This document shows positions 27,202-40,441 of a stretch of DNA of 64,000 bases, in pieces. Below the pieces are notes generated by a model, which ran no database searches, was not told the origin of the DNA, and saw nothing but the letters and a program-made list of their open reading frames with translations. Source of the stretch: Prosapia bicincta (taxonomy: Eukaryota > Arthropoda > Insecta > Hemiptera > Cercopidae); contig JBAIZL010000003.1 of NCBI GenBank assembly GCA_036971475.1, forward strand, positions 88,489,042 to 88,553,041. The letters run 5' to 3'. The number at the start of each line of letters is the position of its first letter. Within the stretch, counting starts at the first letter, position 1. The translations under genes and the position numbers were made by a program.

Positions 27202-28670
27202 TAACTACCGCAGAATACCGACGCTACCATGGACAGACTTAGCCATAAATGGACCCAAACTTAGACCGTGACGTAGGCTGTGAGCAGAGAGTTAAAGTCT
27301 TTCTGAGATGTAACTACCGCAGAATACCGAGGGTACCATGGACATTCTTAGCCATAAATGGATCCAATCTTGGACCGTGACGTAGGCTGCGAGCAGAGAG
27401 TTAGAGTCTTTCTGAGATGTGACTAACGCAGAATACCGAGGGTACCATGGACAGGCTTAGCCATAAATGGATCCAATCTTGGACCGTTACGTAGGCTGCG
27501 AGCAGAGAGTTAGAGTCTTTCTGAGATGTGACTAACGCAGAATACCGAGGGTACCATGGACAGGCTTAGCCATAAATGGATCCAATCTTGGACCGTGACG
27601 GAGGCTTCGAGCAGAGAGTTAGAGTCTTTCTGAGATGTGACTAACGCAGAATACCGAGGGTACCATGGATAGGCTTAGCCATAAATGGATCCAATCTTGG
27701 ACCGTGACGGAGGCTGCGAGCAGAGAGTTAGAGTCTTTCTGAGATGTGACTAACGCAGAATACCGAGGGTACCATGGATAGGCTTAGCCATAAATGGATC
27801 CAATCTTGGACCGTGACGTAGGCTGCGAGCAGAGAGTTAGAGTCTTTCTGAGATGTGACTAACGCAGAATACCGAGGGTACCATGGACAGGCTTAGCCAT
27901 AAATGGATCCAATCTTGGACCGTGACGTAGGCTGCGAGCACAGAGTTAGAGTCTTTCTGAGATGTGACTAACGGAGAATACCGAGGGTACCGTGGACAGG
28001 CTTTGCTACAAATGGACCCAATCTTGGACCGTGACGGAGGCTGCGAGCAGAGAGTTAGAGTCTTTCTGAGATGTGACTAACGCAGAATACCGAGGGTACC
28101 ATGGATAGGCTTAGCCACAAATGGACCCAATCTTGGACAGTGACGGAGGCTGCGAGCAGAGAGTTAGAGCCTTTCTGAGATGTGACTAACGCAGAATACC
28201 GAGGGTACCGTGGACAGGCTTAGCCACAAATGGGCCCAAACTTAGACCGTGACGGAGGCTACGAGCAGAGAGTTAGATTCTTTCTGAGATGTGACTACTG
28301 CAGAATACCGAGGGTACCGTGGACAGGCTTTGCTAGAAATGGACCCAATCTTGGATCGTGACGGAGGCTGCGAGCAGAGAGTTAGAGTCTTTCTGAGATG
28401 TGACTAACGCAGAATACCGAGGGTACCATGGACAGGCCTAGCCATAAATGGACCCAAACTTGGACCGTGACGGAGGCTACGAGCAGAGAGTTAGATTCTT
28501 TCTGAGATGTGACTACTGCAGAATAGCGAGAGTCCGTGGACAGGCTTTGCTACAAATAGACCCAATCTTGGACCGTGACGGAGGCTGTGAGCAGAGAGTT
28601 AGATCCTTCCAAAGATGTGACTACTGCAGAATACCGAAGGTCCCGTGGACTACCTCTGCCACAAATAAAC

Positions 28671-31600
28671 CAATTCTTCAACGGATGGAAAACAAGAGAA
28701 GTAGTAACAAAGGTGAAGTGACGAAAACACCAGTAATTTTGATCCATCACGCGTGAGAGCAGGCATAATCTACGGGTTGACAATACAGGGGTATTTGAGG
28801 GAAGAGATGTAAAGAGACAACGATCTCGTAACTGAAGAGTCTTAGAACTGCTTTTCAATGAATATCACACTGCTTTAGCACGACAGTAAATACGACAAAA
28901 CTACCCAATTACAGTTTCGAAAATATGAAAATGGTAGGAACTTTTAAATGGAGAGGACATAATGATCACCTGCTACTGGAAATAAGGGAAAATATGACGT
29001 CACGTGAGCAGGGTCGCTTATCCGAAGTAGACCTAATCTCAACCGATTAGGTGAAATGTTTCTAGTAGTTACACTCCATTGTAATAAAAACGGTAAAAAA
29101 TAATAGATGAAATAAGGCAAGACTAGACTAATAAGGAAGAAATAAGAAGGAGAGCTATGTTTAACCTCCCTACCATCCGGAAAAGGATATGCCATTCTCT
29201 AATGTTTAAAAGAGGATGATAGTGGTGTAGCAACCCCTGTTTGGAAGAAGGATAAGAACGATTATGTAGAATATTAGTAGAGTGAAGGAAAAACATATTG
29301 GGAACAGGAAAAGACTTAACTGGGCAGAACGCTTCTCTTTGCTCTCACTCGGGATGAAAGATATGTCCATGCGCTATCCGAAGTTATTAAGCCAGCCCCA
29401 ACTGAGTCGGTCATAGAAAATAATTTTACAACTCTCCGTTACGCTCAATGATTTCGTTTTGAATGCGAGGAATGCTGTCGCGTTTCTAAATGTCTCAATG
29501 ACGTAGACAGTTACTGACCACACTTTCTGCCAAGGTGGGTTAACAGTAATGCTGATTGGATTTAACGAACGTACCCAGTTGGCGGAGAAGTCCCACGACC
29601 TACATAAACAAACAAACCGCGTTATACGCGCCAAACCAATATTACCGCACAACCTAATCAAAGCAGAAATATAAGTTTTCCAACATCTTATTACTTTTAA
29701 AACTACATTACAAATACACAGTTATTCTGAACGTTACCAGGACAGAGATTCAAGGATGAAGCTTTGGCTGTTTGTCTTCAAACAAACAAAACACATATTT
29801 AATTGTCACGTGGTAAGAATGTAGTAAATTAGGTAGTATTTGAACAGAAATATGTATCATCCATGGTGATGGGTGTTAGGGAAGAGGTACCTAGCGTAAG
29901 AGTCGCTTCTCTTACGAAATGTTCTCTTTCGGCTACATAATCGTATCAACACGCTACAACCAACCCCGTATAAGGGATGAGAAATAGTAAGGACAAGATG
30001 CACTACTAGTACAGGGAGAAGGAAGGAATAATTATCAGCACGGGGTGTAGAAGATTTCTTTTCAAGTGTTCTGTCTCCATTCAGAATTCACATAAAGAAA
30101 TACACACCTGTGTACCACAATCTAACAGTCCCGCTGTTTTCTAATATGGCAACACAATAAATTACATCAAATAAAGGAAAACTTTATAAAAAAAAAGAAA
30201 AAAAGGTATAAACCAAATAAGACTATAAAGTAAAGCGGCCTGAACGACGGACGATGGATCTCGAACTTTGAATGCAATAAAGCGAAAATGTTTTACAGAA
30301 CACAGGCGTCACGTAAAATGGAACGTAGTATAGCAGACCTGCAATATTGAAGGCGTTTTTGCCGACCATTTATTTCGCTTTAAACGCCGCCTTTATACTC
30401 GTGCATTACCAGCCGAGCTCTCATGGCTGGAAGATTATACGGGTAATTTAACATTAGATAACACAAAAATTAGACCAGTCGTTCGCAACACGTAGCTGTA
30501 AGCAGAGATGTCAGTATTTTGCACTACTGAGTGAAAGTAAGCTGAAATCCACTGTATGTTACAGTTCGTCTCAGACACTACGTAACAATGTTACTGGAAA
30601 GTTGTATAACGCCTTTTTTATAATCAAACATGGTTGTAAACACACACACACTCACACATATGAGACAGACGAGACATTTGGATAAAAAATCTGAAATGAA
30701 TTATATTGAAAATAGGTTTTCTGATAGCACCTTCATTTTCCTAGTTATGCAATAGGACGTACCTGATATTATTATACCTGTGTTTTCCTACATTGAACTA
30801 ACGAGACAACTAAAAAAAATATATATAAAATATATTTATAAAAGCCGAAGTCCGTAATCCAATTCCCTTGCCGATTCAAATAAGGTCCCCGAACATAAAA
30901 ATACCGTATTCTACAATCCAACCAAGATAATGTTCTGCTACTAGCCAGAAATTCCTCTTCAAATCCAACAAATACCAAAATCCAACCAACCAATCCCACA
31001 TTACTTCCCGCAGTCCGCAACTGTAATTTGGAGAATGATAAAATTGTCCAACGTTCTTGTATCAAATACCAGATGACTTTTATTTGCATTTGTATTTTAA
31101 ACTACAAGCAGCATAAGATTGCAGAAATACTGCTGAAATAAAAAATCTTATATAAACATTTTAAAACAATTGTTAATGTTGTTAAACAATCAATAAAACT
31201 TAAAATCGTATTTTAAACACGCTTTTTATAAATTCGTGCTTGTAAAAACAAATAGAATGTTAATGACAATGAAACTATATTATATTAATGTTCACTATTT
31301 ACATTACAGACTCAGACAAAATACGGGGCAGAGTAGGCAATATAACGTAAGTTCTTCCTGTGGAGCCATAAACCTGTAAATTGAAGATAATAATGTAAAC
31401 AGTTTAAAGAAACGTTTTACAGGTTTGAAAAAATCTCAAAAACGAGATGAAAATATTCTTTAGAGGCGTTAAGTGGAAGATTATCAATTCAAGTCTTTAT
31501 TAGAAGGCAAACATGAAAATACATATTCGAAGTTATAAATTTAAAATGGATTTGGTGGGATAGTAAGGAATACGGAGAGAATGAAGATGTATATAGTGTC

Positions 31601-32165
31601 CAATGGTGATCAATATAATGTGAATATAAGAGAAAAAAGTCTAGCGGCTGAATTGGGGTTGAAGAGATGTGCCTACTCGCCATAAAGCCACTACGCTATG
31701 TGTGGCTGCTACACGAACATCAAAAATGGAGATCTAACTGGTCAAAAGCAGTGTATTTCTATAAATTTCAAAACATAAACGCTCACAGCACTACAAAATA
31801 TTACAAAATGCAACAAGATTAGAAAGTTGATTATAAAATATTATCAACTCTATAAAAAAAAAAACGAAATGATTGGTTTCAATAAAATGCCATGGGCGTG
31901 GCATGTACATGGCACTACTCGCATTCACTTTCTATTATAAACATACGCGTTTATGCTTGCACATAAAAACCCGGCCCGCAGCTTTTACATGGGCGATATT
32001 TCAAGCAATTTTCTATCACCACCAACTGTACACGGACGATCCCAAATAAGAAACACTCTCCTACAACACGAGAGTAGCGCAGCTGCTTAACATTCTACAG
32101 ACAAATGTGTAGTTTAAAACCACATCACCTTTACCTATTAAATAATATTTAAAAATGGCATTTTT
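28671..32165. other. Spacer right of satellite C, no gene recognised
   Basis: No supported gene. Minus-strand frames at 28944-29195, 29374-29661 and 30772-31089 lack known domains. The first of these covers a satellite B core (29011-29033). A short CA run with interruptions lies near 30640-30658. The segment at 31324 resembles the start of the dispersed repeat near 9151. Composition shifts from mixed to strongly AT-rich after about 30600. Confidence 0.5.
29011..29033 (+). repeat. Isolated satellite B core
   Basis: GGGTCGCTTATCCGAAGTAG followed by ACC is identical to the core of satellite B monomers but stands alone, 21 kb from the array. Flanking sequence (TCACGTGAGCA on the left, a TTACACTCCATTGTAA string on the right) is not satellite. 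The right flank resembles TTACACTACGTTGTAA in tandem array E (49100), which links these repeats. Confidence 0.75.
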
Positions 32166-32169
32166 GTTT

Positions 32170-32690
32170 ACTAACTTCTTTTTCAATTCCTTCTACTAGT
32201 TCACACCAGTATTATACAGTATATTTTGTTAAAATTTTCAATCGTTTTTTTCAACTTTTTATTCAACCATTCAACTTCAAATACATTTCTGTTATATACT
32301 CGTAATGACACATGAAGTTAATACAGTTTTCTCAAATATTAATTCATTAATTAAATTTAATGAATTAATTTTAGTTTATATGGGAGAACATTTTCTTATA
32401 AAAAGGACAAGATATGCAATATAGTTATTTCGTCCAATTTAGCTTAAAATAAATTATAACATGATTTTATAAAACAGCTGATTTCATGGAATAGGTTAAT
32501 TGTTAGAACAGCTGTTTTAACGCATAGGTTGTGATAAGTAATATTTATAGATTATTTATAATAATTATTATTATTTGATTAAAAGTTACTAAAATCATTT
32601 GTTTCTTTATTGATTTAAGTAGGAATTAAGTTTAAAATTTTTTTTGTTTATATTATTTATTATACATGTACTTTTAATTTAATAATACTT
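32170..32690. repeat. Family U copy 3 joined to a partial family T end
   Basis: Positions 32170-32390 resemble 32710-32880 and 45700-45870: TTCCTTCTACTAGTTCACAC, TTTTCAATCG, TTATTCAACC and TCAAATACATTTCT. This is the distal part of the tRNA-module repeat (family T). It passes into family U sequence (32330-32680) sharing CAATATAGTTATTTCGTCC and AAAACAGCTGATTTCATG with 9660-9790. The join suggests that U and T are parts of one larger element or were co-inserted. Confidence 0.6.
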
Positions 32691-32699
32691 TATTGAAAT

Positions 32700-33255
32700 A
32701 TTTGTTAATACACTTTATTAAATTCTTTCTATTAGCTCAAACTCTCCTGATATATATCTCGTACAAATTTACAATCGTTAATAAAATAAGTTTTTATTCA
32801 TGCAACCAATTTTAAATACATTTTTTTAAACCTACGGCGGATTACAATTTATGTGTAATACAGTTTTTTAAAAATATTTATTCTGTAATTAAACAATAGT
32901 TTATGACTATCCCAACTATTAAAGTTCGGATAGTCATAAATTATTGTTTAAGCGATTAATAAAATTCACCGAACGTAATGGACTACAAAATTCAAGAATT
33001 CAATAATTAAGTTATAAAATATGTAAGGTCCAGCCGGATTCGAACTGAGAATCTTCATGTTCGAAGTTTGGCACTGCGTCACCTTTCCAATGCCTAGAAA
33101 ATTCTCAAAGATTTATATGATTTTTTCCCCCATCTGGTTGCCGTCGAAACTTCGATTGTACAACCTTAAACTTTTGCCATGATTACGATACAAAACCATA
33201 AATAGTGCTTTAGAGTAACTAAAATAAAATTTTTCTTTGTTAACCTCAGTATAAA
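32700..33255 (-). repeat. tRNA-module repeat (family T), left foldback arm
   Basis: Reading on the minus strand from 33255, the copy shows ACTGAGGTTAACAAAGAAA, a tRNA-like module with a GGTGACGCAGTGCC box A-like block and an AGTTCGAATCC box B near 33030-33090, then an AT-rich tail ending near 32700. It matches 34190-34600 in inverted orientation and 45690-46190 in the same orientation. A roughly 105-bp Penelope-tail hairpin interrupts it (32893-32997). The insertion is flanked by ATTCTGTAATTAA and ATTCAATAATTAA, which look like a slightly diverged target-site duplication. No protein is encoded. Confidence 0.8.
32891..33000. repeat. Solo Penelope-tail hairpin
   Basis: The left arm 32891-32912 pairs with the right arm 32928-32949 (21 of 22 positions) around a 15-nt loop ending TAAAGTTC. 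The right arm begins GGATAGTCATAAATTATTG and continues as about 70 bp that match the sequence directly downstream of the Penelope GIY-YIG fragment at 40369-40441, including TTCACCGAACGTAATG and ACAAAATTCAAGAATT. It is best read as a severely 5'-truncated Penelope-like insertion that kept its terminal tail in inverted and direct form. Confidence 0.75.
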
Positions 33256-34189
33256 ATTACAACTACTCTTTGAGCTTAGTTTGTGAGGACATACACAAAG
33301 TTGTAAGTTAGGGTTTGTAGTAGTCACACTTACTGATGATGATCACTTTGTCGTTGATAAATGATTAATTTGTGAGTTTTGTGTGTGTTTTTATTCGTTT
33401 TTTACTATAAAATTACTTCACAAACTATTTTTTTATTACTTGTTTTTAAAATTATAGTTTTCTTCGACGTATGACAGTTTATTTTAGTAAAGTTTTTCGT
33501 TTTAATTACTTTATATTTAACTATACATAGGTAAATATTTCCTCTTTTTACAGATAAATAATGAGTTTATGAAAACTAATTTCATACAGTTTATGCCTTT
33601 AAATTATTTAATTTTAATTATATTTCCCTCCAAAAATTTTCTTTCCTATATAAAAAGATAATTATCTACTACATAAATTTGGTTAAACATCATGTACTTC
33701 TTGATAACTACTTACGCTTTAGTGTTTTCATTCAAGCATATTTCTATTATAATTATAATTTACTTTTTCAAATGTTTTTTCGTTTGACATTTTTCGCTCA
33801 AGTCACGATAGAAGTGAACAATTCTAATGATGGAAAGTATGATTAAGTTAAGGTTATATACAATAAATTTATATAAGACAATAAAAAATTACATTAGTTT
33901 ATGGTCTTATTTATTTATTTTTTACGAGCTTTAAAAATTAATTGTTTAAAAACCTAAAATGCCTTATTTATTATTATAATTTTAAATATTTAACCTCTAC
34001 AATATTCCTTATCCATAAATTTTGCTTTTAAATTTATTCAAACTAGAGCTACTTTTAAGTAACTATCTTGAAATCAAACTGAAAAAATCATTAATAAGTT
34101 GATAATTTTCAATTTTAATTTACTACTAATGCTCTGTAGAAAGTAACATAACCTACGAGTAATAACAAGTATTTTTAAACTTTTAAGTA
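33256..34189. other. AT-rich centre of the foldback
   Basis: About 930 bp between the two inverted family T arms. It is very AT-rich, with homopolymer runs and no open frame of note. No transposase or RT motif is visible, so if the whole 32700-34600 structure moves as a unit it would be non-autonomous. Confidence 0.5.
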
Positions 34190-34584
34190 AACTTCTACTG
34201 AGGTTAACAAAGAAATCTTTTATTTTATTTACTCAAGAGCACTATTTATGATATTGTGTGGTATCTATGGCAACAGTTTAAGGTTGTACAATGTACAGGT
34301 ATCGACGACAAACAGATGGGGGAAACATTCATATACATCTCTGAGTAATATATTTCTAGGTATTGGAGAGTTGGCGCAGCGCCAAAACGCGATAGATTTC
34401 GAACATGAAGATTCTCGGTTCGAATCCGGCTGGACCCCACAAATTTTATAATTTAATTATTAAATAAATATTTGAAAAAAGTGTATAAACAACAATTGTC
34501 ATCCTCTATAGGTTAAAAAAAATTTATTTGAACTTAATTGGATGAATAAATACGTATTTTTATTAACGACTGAAAATTTCTACA

Positions 34585-34600
<16 letters not shown>
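34190..34600 (+). repeat. tRNA-module repeat (family T), right foldback arm
   Basis: Begins CTGAGGTTAACAAAGAAA near 34198 and proceeds through AGCACTATTTATG and AGTTTAAGGTTGTACAATG. The tRNA-like module at about 34362-34440 has a box A-like TTGGCGCAGCGCC and a perfect GGTTCGAATCC box B. The AT-rich tail (TAATTATTAAATAAATATTTG, then GGATGAATAAATACG) runs into a (TA)n tract. It is the inverted partner of 32700-33255. A short open frame over the module is incidental. Confidence 0.82.
34362..34440 (+). ncRNA. tRNA-derived pol III promoter module
   Basis: Box A-like TTGGCGCAGCGCC and box B GGTTCGAATCC are about 45 nt apart, the spacing usual for tRNA-derived SINE heads. A TGGCGCAGYGCC-style D arm and a plausible T arm are present. 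I could not build a convincing acceptor stem or anticodon arm, so this is a tRNA-related module in a repeat rather than a working tRNA gene. Copies on the minus strand lie at about 33028-33095 and 45890-45968. Confidence 0.6.

Positions 34601-34652
<52 letters not shown>
34587..34652. repeat. (TA)n microsatellite
   Basis: About 33 uninterrupted TA dinucleotides abutting the perfect palindrome at 34651. A shorter TA run follows near 34796-34811. Confidence 0.97.
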
Positions 34653-34655
<3 letters not shown>

Positions 34656-34750
34656 GTTAATATATTACTATTGTAAGTAATTTTATCCACCATTAAGTGC
34701 AAAAATTTTGGTGGATAAAATTACTTACAATAGTAATATATTAACTTCAT
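34651..34750. repeat. Perfect 42-bp inverted repeat (hairpin)
   Basis: The left arm 34651-34692 (starting ATGAAGTTAATATATTACTA) is exactly complementary to the right arm 34709-34750, with a 16-nt loop. No mismatch was seen. The arms are not the Penelope tail found at 32891 and 54770, but the architecture (arms plus a short loop, next to a (TA)n run) is similar. Perfect identity means the structure is young or maintained. Confidence 0.93.
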
Positions 34751-38494
<3,744 letters not shown>

Positions 38495-38639
38495 TTGTTG
38501 AAAGCGCACGTACACTTCATATTGAAACTTGATATTTTAATTTTATAATAAATTAATACAAATCTAACTTAAAATAAACCCAACATTTCTGTTTAAGACA
38601 AACATTTCTACTTAATTAACTATAAAACTCTCAAATCAT

Positions 38640-39370
38640 TGCTACTGAAAATTAACACGAGTAAAAGAGGCTAGGTTATTGAAAATTAACATGGATATAA
38701 CTAACTCCCCGTAAACATTAACATGGATATAACTAACTCCCCGTAAACATTAACATGGATATAACTAACTCCCCGTAAACATTAATATGGATATAACTAA
38801 CTCCCCGTAAACATTAACATGAATATAACTAACTCCCCGTAAACATTAACATGGATATAACTAACTCCCCGTAAACATTAATATGGATATAACTAACTCC
38901 CCGTAAACATTAACATGAATATAACTAACTCCCCGTAAACATTAACAAGGATATAACTAACTGACCGTAAAAATTAACAGAAATATAACACGATCAACTA
39001 GTGAAAATTAACAAGAGTAGACTATAAATAGGTCTTTGGCTACGATATATACCCTAAATTAACTGTCCTTAAAAATAACACTCTCAATCAGTGAAAATTA
39101 ACAGAAATATATATACAGTTTTGATCTTGATAATAATGAACATAATTAACTGTCCGTAAAATGTAACCGTAATATAAAAATGAACACGTTTATAAACAGG
39201 ATGGATCAGTGAAAATTAACAGGGGTATAAATCAGGCTATGGCTTGACAATAATCACGAATGTAACTGCCCGTAAAATCAAGAAGATAAATACAAGAAGG
39301 TCACCCGTGAAAATTTACACGATTATAACAGCAAGGGTCAGTAAAAATTAACAATACTTGAACACCCTAG
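38640..39370. repeat. 32-bp minisatellite with decayed flank
   Basis: About nine clean 32-bp units with the core CTAACTCCCCGTAAACATTA occupy 38690-38960. Variant positions (AACATGG, AATATGG, AACATGA) recur in a short higher-order pattern. To the right, spaced single motifs of GTGAAAATTAACA or GTAAAAATTAACA type persist near 39001, 39092, 39209, 39308 and 39341. This indicates an older, larger array that has mostly decayed. Confidence 0.9.
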
Positions 39371-39486
39371 ACTACTAAATATCCATATGAATGTATTAGT
39401 ACCAGTGAATATTCACCTTAATAAGTCTCACTTGAGGTATTATTAAGTTAATATTTACCTTAAATATATCACCGTTATATATTTAC

Positions 39487-39489
<3 letters not shown>

Positions 39490-39556
<67 letters not shown>

Positions 39557-39557
39557 G
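39490..39557. repeat. (TA)n(GA)n microsatellite
   Basis: About 22 TA dinucleotides are followed by about 12 AG dinucleotides, directly upstream of the Penelope-like fragment. This may be the insertion site or a 5' feature of the element. Confidence 0.95.
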
Positions 39558-39589
39558 ATAGACACACATATCCACAACGCCTCAAACCA

Positions 39590-40270
39590 CCCTAACACAA
39601 ACACGCTGCCTTGCTTCATAGACTTAAAGAAGTCCTAATGACCACAGAAAACATTAACAAAGAACTAGACACAATTAAACATTTAGCATATACAAATGGA
39701 TACAACACCACAATAATAGACAAACTTTGGTACAAAATACAAAAAAACACTAAAATTAACACTACACACAGTGAAAACAAATACATCACATTACCATACA
39801 TAAACAAAACAACAAACAAAATAGCCCGCAAATTCAAAAAACAGGATAAAAATAGCATACAAAACTAATAACAAGTTACAATACAAACTACAATACGACA
39901 CCAACAACAAAGATAAACTACAAGCACCAGGCGTATACAAACTAAACTGCGACAAATGTAACAAATTCTACATTGGACAAACAGGTCGCAGCCTTAAACA
40001 AAGGGTCGAGGAACACAAACAGAACACCAACTCAACATTTTACAATCACATACAAGAAACAGGACACAAATACACAGACATTTACCATATCCTAGATATC
40101 CTACACATCAACAAAAAAGGATCACATCTCAACACACTAGAACAATATGAAATTTACAGACACACAAAAACACAAAGAACAAACATATTAAACGAACAAA
40201 CACAATACAAATCACACATACTCTTTGATACTATCGGAAACCTACCTTTAAAACCGTCACCGCTTGACCC
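39590..40270 (+). pseudogene. Penelope-like element, GIY-YIG end (broken)
   Basis: This is the C-terminal part of a Penelope-like retroelement polyprotein. The first frame (to about 39840) gives HRLKEVL, LAYTNGYN, IDKLWYKIQ, YITLPYINK and IARKFKK, the linker that follows the RT thumb in this family. A single frameshift near 39840 leads into a second frame with IAYKTNNKL. The GIY-YIG nuclease signature follows: GVYKLNCDKCNKFYIGQTG, then RSLKQRVEEHK and ETGHK, with a Glu in LEQYE near the end. The RT catalytic core is missing, so the copy is 5'-truncated as well as frameshifted. In this family the domain nicks target DNA for insertion. The 3' flank carries a ribozyme-like motif and the element tail. 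Identification is firm; activity is not expected. Confidence 0.93.
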
Positions 40271-40286
40271 GACATCTCCAAGCAGA

Positions 40287-40332
40287 AGACACTGATGAAG
40301 ATCGGTACATAGCGATCGAAAACGTTCTGTCT
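40287..40332 (+). ncRNA. Hammerhead-ribozyme-like motif, Penelope 3' end
   Basis: The core order of a type I hammerhead is present. Stem I 5' strand AGACA is at 40287-40291 and CTGATGA at 40292-40298. A stem II of GATCG and CGATC (40300-40304 and 40313-40317) closes an 8-nt loop. GA then leads into AACGTT (40321-40326), C at 40327, and stem I 3' strand TGTCT at 40328-40332. AACGTT is its own complement with no loop, so stem III could form only between two molecules, as described for minimal hammerheads in Penelope-like elements. One extra A (40299) between CTGATGA and stem II is a departure from the consensus and may weaken it. Confidence 0.6.
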
Positions 40333-40344
40333 CAGTAAGTTTTA

Positions 40345-40441
40345 ACAAATTTACAAAATTTTAAGTTCGGATAGTCATAAATTATTGCTCAAGTGATTAA
40401 TAAGATTCACCGAACGTAATGAACCACAAAATTCAAGAATT
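40345..40441 (+). repeat. Penelope 3' tail
   Basis: ACAAATTTACAAAATTTTAA is followed by GTTCGGATAGTCATAAATTA and about 55 bp including TTCACCGAACGTAATG and ACAAAATTCAAGAATT. The same tail occurs at 32928-33000 and, inverted plus direct, at 54712-54830. Its position directly after the coding and ribozyme-like region marks the element's 3' terminus. Confidence 0.8.

Larger units (their letters stand above)
10271..28670. repeat. Satellite C: ~168 units of 109 bp
   Basis: An 18.4-kb head-to-tail array of a 109-bp monomer with landmarks GTGACGGAGGCTGCGAGCAG, GAGTTAGAGCC, CGCAGAATACCGAGGGTACC and TGGACAGGCTTAGCC. Successive GTGACGG starts at 10279, 10388 and 10497 set the period. Two main classes differ at one site: CAGATATGTGAC (10279-11290, and within 19990-20440 and 24675-25130) versus CTGAGATGTRAC elsewhere. 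Other linked variants are GACGTAGGCTGTGAG...TTAAAGTC and GGAGTGTGCGAG. Higher-order structure includes a 981-bp nine-monomer repeat and a 4.68-kb tandem duplication. The right edge (28500-28670) is degraded. Since 109 is not a multiple of three, no frame stays open across the array. The size and homogeneity suit heterochromatic satellite DNA. Confidence 0.98.

Noticed and set aside
28448..28858. 102-codon frames on both strands with internal peptide repeats
   Set aside because: They read through the last satellite C monomers. A one-base loss happens to keep two monomers in frame; the array as a whole cannot be coding with a 109-bp period.
30772..31089. 105-codon minus-strand frame with imperfect internal AATCCAACCAA repeats
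   Set aside because: No domain and no supporting start or context; probably chance plus short repeats.
34362..34440. Functional tRNA gene
   Set aside because: Boxes A and B are good, but no convincing acceptor stem or anticodon arm was found, and the module occurs three times within a longer dispersed repeat.
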